From Gracilariopsis chorda (taxonomy: Eukaryota; Rhodophyta; Florideophyceae; Gracilariales; Gracilariaceae), in assembly GCA_003194525.1 (NCBI GenBank), contig NBIV01000079.1:1-64000 (forward strand): a stretch of DNA of 64,000 bases, in the 5' to 3' direction. Position numbers and translations under genes: made by a program. The first letter of the stretch is position 1. Each line of letters starts with the position of its first letter. Below are positions 1 to 9,700 of the stretch, piece after piece. A model generated the notes under the pieces. It was given only the letters and a program-made list of their open reading frames with translations. It made no database searches and was not told the origin of the DNA.

Positions 1-1
1 A

Positions 2-918
2 TGGTTTGGATCAGGAAGGTTGGTGTGTGCAGATTCATTTTTTGCGTCTGTCAATACCGCGAAAGCATTAATGGAGAAAGGTTTAAGGTTTACTGGACTT
101 GTCAAAAATGCTACTGGTGAATATCCCATGACACATTTCTCCGAAACTACTCTATCGGACAGGGGAGAATTTGTATCTATGCCATCAAAAGGAAGCATTA
201 TCAAGAATTATGTAATGGCTATAATGTGGATGGACAGAGAAAGAAGGTATTTAGTATCAACCTCTAGCACTATTTATCCTGGATCTTCTATTATTCCAGA
301 AAGGTAGAGACGGCAGGGAAATATTTCTAAGAAAGTGAAATTGGAGGTGGCAACTCCCGAAGTGTGTGAGGAGTATTACAAGACCTGTTCAATGGTTGAT
401 CGCCATAACAGATGCAGAGAAGATGATCTGAATCTAGAAAAGAAAATTGAAGTGAAAGAGTGGTCATTTCGAGTGAATTTCTCTCTTTTATCGATTTTTA
501 TTGTGGACGCGTGGAAGTTGTACAAAGCAGCAAATGGAACCAGAAACGTGAAGAGTCCGCATCACTTCTACTGCCAATTGAATGATGAACTAATTGAGAA
601 TACATGAGATACCACAGGTCTAATGAGTAGAGATGAGCAAGAATGTGAAAATGTTCATGAGAAGCCAATATTTGCAGGCACTGGTTTGCATTTATTGCAA
701 ACGAGTAGAAGGAAAAGAACAAGAATGGAAAGATGACAAAAGCTTTATGTCAAGGACGATGCAATGTCTGCAAAGGTAACACAAAATCCAGGTTTTAATA
801 TTCTGGGTGCTATATCAGAAAGGAAAAAGAAGTGTGTTCATGTCACACTGGTACTAATAGAGATTGTTTTATGAAACAAATTGAAGAGTGTCACGGTATA
901 ATGAAGTTGAGAAATTGA
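2..918 (+). pseudogene. piggyBac-type transposase remnant (3' part, enters from left edge)
   Basis: One reading frame from base 2 gives the C-terminal part of a DDE_Tnp_1_7 (piggyBac) transposase: the block GSGRLVCADSFFAS, then GLRFTGLVKNATGEYP, then VDRHNRCREDDLNLE followed by a W..R...L.....DAWK segment. The frame is broken by TAG at 305-307, TGA at 605-607 and a further TGA near 736. After that the cysteine-rich tail (CQGRCNVCK ... CSCHTGTNRDCF ... ECH, about 731-918) is readable only in another frame and is itself interrupted. The spacing of that tail fits the zinc-binding C-terminal domain of piggyBac transposases. The 5' half lies outside the window. Several stops and at least one frameshift make it inactive. 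Terminal repeats and a TTAA target duplication were not located. Family assignment is confident; the extent is approximate. Confidence 0.82.
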
Positions 919-1203
919 TACGGATGTCAACAACCTTGTCAACCTTCGTTTTCTATAATAAAAATCTATGTTTTGAATGCAAAAGTTTACAATAAGTTCA
1001 TTTTACATTCAGCCCCCTTCTAACTCAATCCACGTTACTTAGACTTGCTAGAATATATAAAATCTATGACGAAACTGCCCCTTTAAGAGATGTAACCATA
1101 TTGTTTCTGCTGTTCAAATGGGTGTTGAAAACTTTCTCAAAGATTAAATATATTTAGAAATAATTGGGCTCCCGAAGGAGTTTTGGATTTTTGTAAACTT
1201 AGC

Positions 1204-1257
1204 GAGGTTCGAACTCGTGTTTTGTTGCTCGCATTTGACCTGACTACCACTGAGCTG
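1204..1257 (-). other. tRNA-like remnant with A- and B-box motifs
   Basis: Read on the minus strand, AGCTCAGTGGTAG (A-box-like, 1245-1257) is followed 40-odd bases later by GAGTTCGAACCTC (B-box / T-arm like, 1204-1216). That is the spacing found in a tRNA gene. The anticodon stem and acceptor stem do not pair, so this is not a working tRNA. A decayed tRNA or the head of a tRNA-derived short interspersed element both fit. The sequence also contains an 8-bp inverted repeat (1248-1255 against 1266-1273). Confidence 0.35.
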
Positions 1258-1388
1258 CTGTTATGGCTCAGTGGTCGTCTTCTACAACTACTTATAGTTC
1301 AAAGACCACCCCGTTGGCCATTTTTCAAGTTCAAAATTTGAAATGTGGGGCCATGCGAATCAGATTTCATTTTTTTTTGTGCGTGCCA

Positions 1389-1418
1389 GTGCGCTGACCT
1401 CATATGAGGTCAGCGCAC
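1389..1418. repeat. 30-bp perfect palindrome
   Basis: The segment is self-complementary with no spacer: each half is GTGCGCTGACCTCAT, and the centre lies between bases 1403 and 1404. It stands alone in gene-free DNA. It could be a fused pair of transposon ends, a protein-binding site or a cruciform; nothing nearby decides between these. Confidence 0.8.
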
Positions 1419-3564
1419 CGTTCCGATAGACACTAGTGACGACTTCACGAATATTGCTGAGTGGTGCGTCGTTACGGAAGTTGTGTGAGTAAAACTAGGA
1501 GTAATACGTGTAATGCATTTCCCGAGTTTCACGGTAAAGAGCTAACCTTACATGCACCACTGCGAGCACCATACAGCCCAGAAATTGTGACGCAGCCACG
1601 ATGGCAGAGGTTTGTGACGTCGAAACCGTGCCCCGCACCCCGGGAAAGAAGTCGCGTTACACAGCGGCGCAAGACCTTGTCATTAAGCTGTGATATTTTT
1701 GGCGATGACCAGACATGGTGGATGCTGCCAGAGTCGCGGAGCATGACAGATGCTAAGGCGTTACTGCGTAATACTCAAGAGTGAACTTGTGCGTGCTTGT
1801 CTAAACCCCCCAACACCGGAATTCTGTATCAATTTTAGTTTACACGTGGGAACGCAAACTTGCCGGAATTCTGTGAGTGACTTGCAATACTTCGAGCAGG
1901 CGTAAGCTCTCTATTGAACAAAGCAATGGAGTTCATCGGCCACAGCTGGCGATGTAACTTGGAAGGCTTTGAAACAATTTAATAGCGTTCCAGCAGTCCA
2001 GCCTATGATCCCGTGCATTAATTGAACATTTTCGGAAGTATAATAAAGTTTTAGACACCAGGCTGTAATGTACTCCCTGCAAAACTGAAAACTGATTTGC
2101 GACCTGTTGCGCACGAAAAACGGGAAAGGACGCTGGTTGTTTTTGTGGGGATGGACGTGATGCAGACGAAAGGGCCCCGGACTTTACTGCTGTGCTAGTT
2201 CCTTCTTGCCTCTTTTTCAGGCGGAAAAGCGGTGAGACTAAGCGGTGTACAGTTATGAGGATGGAATGCTCAGGCTGAAAGCTGAGCAGCGCCCAATGAG
2301 TTGTGCAGAGTAAAAACCATATCTAAACCAACGCGTGTGCACCACAGGCACCTGACACACTCCCCCTCAAACCGCCGCCCTGGGCCATGTTACAGCATTA
2401 TATAACCAGACCTTCCCCGAGACCTTTGTGCTCTTCCATTTGACGACCTTCAAGAGCGAGATAACACCCGACCACGCTAAAAATGCGTCTAACGCAACTA
2501 GCTACCGAGCCCAACGTGAACCAAAAGACTAGGAAATGCCCATCGATAATACCTTTTTATAACCCTTAAGCCTCCAAAATTGATCTACACGAACGTTGTA
2601 GAAGAAGGATAAGTGTTCGGATAGAAAGAAAAACCATGGAAAAATGGGAAATAACGCACGACGCAAGCAAAGGCGCCCACAGAAAGGACATGGCGAATCG
2701 ATATCCAAGCGATCAACTCAAAACAAGCCAAGGCATCAATGACGAAACGCCTTAAGAAGATCGGTGCCTGGAAAGAAAAATTTTCAGATTTCGCCACGAT
2801 TGCGCCCTGTACTAGCTCCATTATCTCGCGTCTCTGATAAAGAAGATGGTTTGTATCACTGTGATGCGTCCAAAAATCGATCAGCTCGAGAAAGGTCTGC
2901 TTTCTCTCAAGTCAGTCCTTCTTCGGTACACGCTCACGATTTGCGTTCCGTCTCTAATTCTACAAGATCCAGCTCACGCCATTCTGGATGGGAATTACAC
3001 CGTGTAGTCTTCTTTAAAGGACAGTTCAGGGGAGCAAGTGGAAGAAATGTTGGATTCTCCGGATTTCAAGTGATCGACATTTGGAAATTGCCGATGTTCG
3101 AAACGACTCTGTTTCGCCCGGCATTTCGTATCGCGCCAAGGACGACCGCCGCGAAGAAGTTGCGAAATATGGACATATACCCAGCGCACCTACTGCTCCA
3201 GGGACCAGAAGTGAACTCCATGGTGGAGACTGTCGTATGCTGATCATCTAATGGTGTAAAGCGAATCCCGAGTTCCTGCGGTGCAACACGAAATGCGTGG
3301 AAATCGCGATGATGCTACTCATAGGATCGTGATGCGGTTACCATGACGCTTCTACTGTATATGAGTTGGACCTGTACTGGGTAATGCCAATGGGATGGTT
3401 TACGGTGTGAAGCTTCACCTAGGAAGGTAGGAATCTAGAATGGATTGCAGGATGAGTGGACGCGTGTGCGCATGTGCGACAGCACCATGTCATTCACGAA
3501 GGTGACAGCGCGCTTTCATCTTCGGCTTCCACTTCGACGAGTTCACGGTATAGAATAGAGGAGC

Positions 3565-4454
3565 TGTAGTGCACGCCCTTCTCAAAGGGGGGGGATTCCA
3601 GGCACTGGTTCATAATTTCCGATACATCGGGGATGGCACTTACTACACTGTTATGAACAGGAGTAATGCGGCGACAGTGGGCATACACGTGGTGCACGGC
3701 ATAGCCGGAATGCGCCGTGGCAACGGCTCGCTCACGTGTCACACGGGTGGTGGTACTGTAGTGGATACATGGTTAGAAATATTCTATTTATTTATTTATT
3801 TATTTAGTTATTACACTGGGTAGTCTACTGTACTTAGTGTAGCGGCAACCGCCGCTGCACCTCAGTAAACTTCCCCAACAAGGGTGTTCGTGCTTAGAAT
3901 CTTCCCGAAGAAGGGTGTGTAACCAAGGACTTGGCTCTGAACATTCACGCCTTCGGCGGTACTCGACTCCACCACGGAGAGGTATCCCGTTGCATACGGT
4001 TTGTTCAACCCCCTTGCTCGCTTAACAGAACCCATTTCTGGGATACCAGTCTACTCACAGTTGTGGCTTCGCCGTGTATACGGTTTCATCCGGCCCTGCC
4101 GATATCCATCGAGTCCCTCTTGTGACTCGCCCCCTTTTCCCTCACTTCCCTATTCCTTTTCCTTTTCCTTTTCCCCTTTTTGGGTAGCCCCCGCTATCCA
4201 CGGCTTACACCGACTCATTGTCGTGTGCGCCACCGTTTGGACTCGTGCCTCCTACTTGGAGCAATACACCGTGTGGACGGAGCTTGTCTGGTTTGCCAGC
4301 TACCCCTTCCTACGCAAGTCGTGAAGGCTGACCTCGGCTTACAACCGACCTAGTCGTGTCATCCCTGGAAGGGCTCTGCTACTGCGTTCACCTCGTGAGA
4401 GGAAGATCCCGAACGTCTTCGTGGTGTTCTCCCGTCGCCGGGCATTGCACCACA
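3565..4454 (+). repeat. 5' long terminal repeat (890 bp)
   Basis: It begins TGTAGTGCACGCC and ends GGGCATTGCACCACA. It matches the 3' LTR closely and carries two extra TTTA units in the run near 3783-3808. A pyrimidine-rich TTCCTTTTCC block lies near 4141-4176. The transcription start and polyadenylation site were not located. Short open frames inside it are not genes. Confidence 0.95.
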
Positions 4455-4457
4455 AAG

Positions 4458-4470
4458 TGGTCTCCCGACC
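4458..4470 (+). other. retrotransposon primer-binding site
   Basis: TGGTCTCCCGACC begins three bases after the 5' LTR. TGG complements the CCA end of a tRNA, the usual priming arrangement for minus-strand synthesis. The implied tRNA would have an acceptor 3' strand UCGGGAG with discriminator A. It does not match the tRNA-Lys in this window, and I cannot name it. Confidence 0.6.
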
Positions 4471-4557
4471 TAGAAGTTTTAACCACTATCGTGTGTTGTT
4501 TCCTTTTTCGAGGCCTTTATCCGGAAGTTTCGGTTCTTTCCGTCTGGACGGTTCATT

Positions 4558-6708
4558 ATGTCGAGGAAGCCCTCGGATGCCGAACCTGTAACCACTCGCA
4601 GTCGCTCCCGCGACAGCGCTGTTCCCGGTGACCGGGTTGCTTCGAGAATCCCAATTCGGGCTGGCTCTACTCTTGCAACCAAGGCCCCACCTCGTCCTCC
4701 GAGTCGTCAACCGGAAGACCGGAATATTCCGCCAACACTGTTGGACAACCTGTCTCTAGGTGCTGGATCGTCTACGGCTGTTCCCGCTGTAGCGGTTCAA
4801 TCCCCGACACCCGGGCAGGCTGACAACTCCCAGGTATTCCACCTGGAAGAGCAGCTTCGCGCCTTGCGCGCTGCTCACGACACCCTTGTGGGGGAGTTTA
4901 CCTCTCTCCGAGGCGTGGTTGAGGCTCATCCTGTGAAGGATATAGCCGAGGACCTCCGCATTCTCCGGTTAGACGCCAACAAATTGTTGGAGTGCTTTGG
5001 TAGCCCTGCAGCCTTCGTGGAAGGAGTTGAACACCGATTCAATCGGGTACAGAACCGTCTGGAGACGTTGGAGCGAACCATTCACGTGGTACAGCCCCGT
5101 CCGGCGGAGCCGGTAATTGCTTCTCAGCACGATGAGCGCAAGGGAGATCGAAAGCGCCGCAAAAAGCGGAAGTCGAAACCGAAGTATGGAACTGATTCGT
5201 ACACGTCGACATCTTCGGATTCTACACCGAGCCACTCGGATCCCTCCGATTCCTCGGATTCTGAACCTGAAGGTGATCGCCGAGGTCGTTCTTCCCGCTC
5301 CAAGCGGTCTGATACCACCGCTGGTGGGATTCGCTCCCGTTCGAAGGGTAGAAGACATTCCGGTCTCAAGGAGTTGAAGCCAACCAACAACTTGTATCGG
5401 AAGCTTCTATCGTACCGATACTATCGGCTGGAAGACTCCTCACTGGAGCGTACCCCCCGTGGAACGGGTAGAGTGAAAGACTGTATCAAACGGATGCAAC
5501 TTTCACTCCGCAACCAGTACTTTACTGGAGAAGACCCCATTTTGGTTCTGGATTTCCTCGCACGCTATGTGGCGGAAGCCGATATTCTCGGAATGAACGA
5601 AGGCCAGGCCTACATTGCGCTGCCGTATTTCTTACGGGGAATCGCCAAGGACCAGTACAACTCTGTGCGAGGGTCCTCGCGAGCCTCCGAAGGAGGAGTC
5701 ACCTGCTGGCCTGAAGCAGTTCAATATTTGTTGCGCTCATACGCCACAAATACCGCCATTCAGTCGGCAATCCTCGCATTGCGAGATACTTGTCAACGCT
5801 CAGGTGAGCTCGAAACCGAATACTCGGTACGCCTGAATAAGGCTTTCCACCGTTGTGGTAATATCTACCCCGCTGGGGAGCGTTGCACGATGTTCATCGA
5901 TGGACTTGACCCGGCTATCAAGAGCCTCGTCGCCCGTCACCGGGAGGAGAAACGGAAGCTCACCTATCTGGAGCTCGTACAGTTTGCTCGAGCTGAGGGT
6001 GATGCACTCCACGCCCGTGCTCCTGCTGCCAGGTCTAAAGCCGCGAAAGCGTTGATGTTGGAGAATAACTCCCCTTCTCTCTCGCTTATAGCGGACGACG
6101 CCCCTAAACAGGGATACAATAACGTTCAGGTTATGCAAGCCGACGGTCTGTCGGTTCCGACCACGGAATTGCCGTCGACGACGGGGTCCACCCGTGAAAC
6201 GTCTCAGGGTGACACGGTTTTATACGTAGGTAACAACCGCATGCAGGCACCTCGAGTTCCGTTTGCAAACGGCTTCACCCGTAATCAACGGCCTGGTTGG
6301 ATTGACAACCGCAATGCGGGAAGGTTTGCTGATACTCGGAATGCAGAGCTGCGAAGCGGAGCAGTGCCCGTCATTTGCCATTTGTGCTATACGCACGGGC
6401 ACACCTCACCACAGTGCCTCCTCTCATTGAGGGAGATGGCAAAAGTAGTCTCCAACTACGAGGCGCTCACTCCATTGGAGAAGAATTCCGTCCCGATGAC
6501 GTCGTATCTCCGTGCGAAGACGGATTTTCCGAATGCTTTGGCTCAAACACCGCTTGCGCGGACTGTTCCGGCTTATCGGGGTAACGCTCGATCACTCGGC
6601 GATGCGGCCAACACCGTGAGAACGGAAGTTCCCGTTCAACGGGCGTCAGCTCTCGTTGTCGAGGAACCGGGGCAGCACCCCGTATCTACCCCTTCACAGG
6701 GAAACTAA
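4558..6708 (+). CDS. gag: Gag polyprotein of the Ty3/gypsy element
   Basis: The frame is intact and encodes 716 residues. The start is the ATG just after the primer-binding site. The N-terminal third is low complexity, with a basic and Ser/Asp-rich tract around residues 195-270 (KRRKKRKSK, SSDSEP). The middle (about 320-500) is the helical capsid-like domain of retrotransposon Gag proteins, with YFLRGIAKDQY and WPEAVQYLL. A zinc knuckle CX2CX4HX4C (CHLCYTHGHTSPQC) lies near residue 607. It would package element RNA into particles. The last three codons before the TAA form part of G GGA AAC, a canonical -1 frameshift heptamer, and pol lies in the -1 frame. The integrity of gag contrasts with the stops in pol. 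Confidence 0.93.
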   Translation: MSRKPSDAEPVTTRSRSRDSAVPGDRVASRIPIRAGSTLATKAPPRPPSRQPEDRNIPPTLLDNLSLGAGSSTAVPAVAVQSPTPGQADNSQVFHLEEQLRALRAAHDTLVGEFTSLRGVVEAHPVKDIAEDLRILRLDANKLLECFGSPAAFVEGVEHRFNRVQNRLETLERTIHVVQPRPAEPVIASQHDERKGDRKRRKKRKSKPKYGTDSYTSTSSDSTPSHSDPSDSSDSEPEGDRRGRSSRSKRSDTTAGGIRSRSKGRRHSGLKELKPTNNLYRKLLSYRYYRLEDSSLERTPRGTGRVKDCIKRMQLSLRNQYFTGEDPILVLDFLARYVAEADILGMNEGQAYIALPYFLRGIAKDQYNSVRGSSRASEGGVTCWPEAVQYLLRSYATNTAIQSAILALRDTCQRSGELETEYSVRLNKAFHRCGNIYPAGERCTMFIDGLDPAIKSLVARHREEKRKLTYLELVQFARAEGDALHARAPAARSKAAKALMLENNSPSLSLIADDAPKQGYNNVQVMQADGLSVPTTELPSTTGSTRETSQGDTVLYVGNNRMQAPRVPFANGFTRNQRPGWIDNRNAGRFADTRNAELRSGAVPVICHLCYTHGHTSPQCLLSLREMAKVVSNYEALTPLEKNSVPMTSYLRAKTDFPNALAQTPLARTVPAYRGNARSLGDAANTVRTEVPVQRASALVVEEPGQHPVSTPSQGN

Positions 6709-6733
6709 TCGAGGGAGTCTCCCCTTTGGGAGA
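6699..6733 (+). promoter_or_regulatory. putative -1 programmed ribosomal frameshift site, gag-pol
   Basis: GGGAAAC at 6699-6705 sits in the gag frame exactly as X XXY YYZ (G GGA AAC) and is followed directly by the gag stop TAA. Slipping one base back enters the pol frame, which is open from that point to 7145. A small hairpin can form downstream: TCTCCC (6718-6723) with GGGAGA (6728-6733) around a CTTT loop. The spacer of 12 bases is longer than the usual 5-9, so a pseudoknot or a different stimulator may be involved. Function is inferred; the heptamer and its phase are read directly. Confidence 0.7.
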
Positions 6734-9700
6734 GGCGTCCTCAGAGTTGAGGTTGACGACGCCCGAGGCGCCGCTGCCTCGCTCCCCGGTGAAAATCCTG
6801 ACAGAAGAAGACACCGCTGACGCGGATTCGAAGCACCTTGGTGTTTTGCGTCGACCGTGGATACCGGTAAGAAACAACCAGATCCCGGATAGAATCATGG
6901 TTATGGCCAAGCGCAACTACAAGGTTTACGCTGACCTTGGCCTGAGCCACCAGTTTATGGTGAGATATCTTTCAGTCCTGGACACAGGTGCTGGCCCGAA
7001 CTTCGTCGACGAGTCGATTTTACCCCCGCTCTTGCGGTCTCGCATCCGTTCTACAACGGTTCCGGACGTCGCTGACGCGAATAACAATCCGTTGAAAACG
7101 GTGGGTGTCATCGAATTGGTCGTACGCTTGGGCACTTTCGTGGTGTAACTCGACTTTATTGTTTGTCGGTCGTTGGCTGCGCCAGTTATACTGGGATGTG
7201 ATTATTGTGACCGATTCATCGAGGCAATCCGGCCACGGCGGAGAACAGTAGAACTCGAGGATGGAACCACGGTTCCTATTGTTCGCCAACCGCTGAAGCG
7301 GGCATCGCAGAAGCAAGTTCCGCTACCTGCCGCGCAGGAACCACCCCCCGCTGCACGGGAGTCTACGAAGCTCCGCGTTGCGGCATCGGTTTCTAATCCC
7401 CCTGAGACTCAGGTAATGGTGCAGGTCAATTCATGTCAACACGGTGTTCGGATTGTGCAACCCCTTGCCTCGTTGTACGAGAAGTATCAACTTGCCGTTG
7501 CAAACGGAATTGTCAATGTGACTCCGGATGTCCCGTTCCGGTTGCTTGTCGCCAATCTTGGCACAAAACCCCAGTATCTGGTGAAGAACCAAGTGATTGG
7601 ATCAGTTACGCCGCACCCGCTGGCCATGCTTCCTACGAAGACTACCGCTGCCGATGTCCTCGGAATTGTTGCCTCCGCAGAGGATTCGAAGTCCGACGTC
7701 GTCGTGTCTAAGGAGGGGGAGTAGGCTACCGCAGCAGCGGACAATTCGCCGAGCACCTCGGAATCAACGCCTGAAACAGGAACGCACGTGCCCACGAGCT
7801 ACGATAGAATCGATCCTATCAAGGCTCTGGAGGACCTTGACTTCGGTCATGTACCGGAGTCACACCGTCAACGTCTGCGAGACATGTTACGGGAGTTTAC
7901 AACTATGTGGGATGGCTCCCTTGGGGAGATTAATGCAACCGAACATCGGATTGACGTGTTGCCGAATACGCGACCCGTCGCGCAACCCCCATACAGGGCA
8001 GGACCGAAGGCTCGGGAAGAAGAACAGTTCCAAGTGGAGAAGATGCTCCGAGCTGGAGTTATCGAACCGGCTCAGTCGCCGTGGGCATCTCCAGTTGTAC
8101 TGGCCTTAAAGAGCGATGGAACCTGGCGGTTCTGTATCGACTATCGCCGGCTCAATGCCGTGACGGTACGGGACACGTATCCTATCCCTCGTATGGACGA
8201 GTGTATTGAATCCCTGGGGAGCGCCACTGTGTTCACAGCATTGGACGGCAATTGGGGATATTGGCAAGTCCCTGTTCGGGAGGAGGACCGCGACAAAACT
8301 GCTTTCGTCTGCCATGCAGGATCGTACCGCTTTAAGCGGATGCCGTTCGGTTTAACCAACGCACCCGCCACCTTTCAGCGGGCCATCGACATTTTGATGA
8401 GCCGCTTTAAGTGGCGGACCTGTTTGGTCTACCTGGATGACATTATCATCTTCTCGAACAACATGGATGACCATCTAGACGACGTCCGAGACGTGTTGAC
8501 CGTGCTGCGTGACGCAGGAATTACCCTCAAGCTGAGGAAGTGCGAGTTTTTCACTGACACCATCAAGTATCTTGGGCACATAATCCGTCCAGGACGGTTG
8601 TCAATCGAAGACGTTCGAGTCAAGTCCCTCGCGCAGGCGAAGGAACCCCGTACTGAAACGGAACTGCGCTCCTTTTTAGGGCTGGTCAACGTCTACAGAC
8701 GGTTTATCCCGAACTTTTCGGACGTTGCAGCTCCTCTCAACGCGCTCTTGCGGAAGGGACAACCACCTAAACTGGACCCTCTTATCTCCCCTCAAAGTGT
8801 TGCTTTCAACACCTTGAAGGAGGCTGTCATGTCAGCACCAATCCTGGCGTTGCCCAAACCGGGACTACCATACTCCGTGGACACGGATGCGAGCGACCAT
8901 CAGGTCGGATGTGCTCTATTCCAGACCACCCCGGACGGGGAGCGACACCCGATTGGGTACTGGTCACGTTTGCTAAACGTTCACGAACGGAATTACTCTG
9001 TTTCAGAGAAGGAGTGTCTGGCCGTTGTCTGGGCTTTGTCGACACTCCGCCCCTATCTCATGGGAGTTCACTTTACCGTTTACACGGATCACTCCTCATT
9101 GAGGTGGTTGATGAACATCTCGGATCCATCTGGCCGCCTCATGCGGTGGAGACTCCGCTTAGCGGAATTTGACTTCGAAGTCATCTACAAGAAGGGGGCG
9201 AAGAACACCCAAGCCGACGCTCTGTCGCGTTTGCCCACGGAGGGGGAAGCCCTCGCCAATGAGGATGACGATGAGATACCGTGCTACATGGTGAACGGAG
9301 ATACGCCAGAAGATCTGGAATGGCCAGAAGACTGGGAATTGGACTCTGAATACGACGACTTACTCGCCTCGAGCGAGGATTCTGAGAAACCCATACCGGG
9401 AAATTATGTACCGGTTGAGACCGAGGAAATGATCCGAGAACAATTCGGGGACCCCTTCTGTACAAGGATACGTGCACGCCTCAACGGCGGAGAGAATCTC
9501 CCCTTCGGGGTGAACGACATTGGTTACCTCGTGAGGACCGTCGAGGCTATCCCACAAGTTGTGGTACCGCACACGCTACAGAAGCGGATATTGCATCTTT
9601 CGCATTAACTGAAACTCGGTGGACACTCCGGTGGGAGGAAGCTTTATCTAACCCTTCGCAGGGACTTCTACTGGCCCGCCATGGCGGTTGATTGCTACGC

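Larger units (their letters stand above)
919..3559. other. gene-free stretch left of the retrotransposon
   Basis: I see no supported protein gene here. The open frames (for example 1461-1784 and 2764-3243) lack recognisable domains and look like chance. The stretch holds a tRNA-like remnant near 1204-1257 and a 30-bp perfect palindrome at 1389-1418, both listed separately, and otherwise looks like degenerate intergenic or old transposon DNA. Confidence 0.5.

Noticed and set aside
7146-9608. Alternative genetic code explaining the pol stops
   Set aside because: The neighbouring host genes end cleanly at TAA, TAG and TGA and contain no internal stops.
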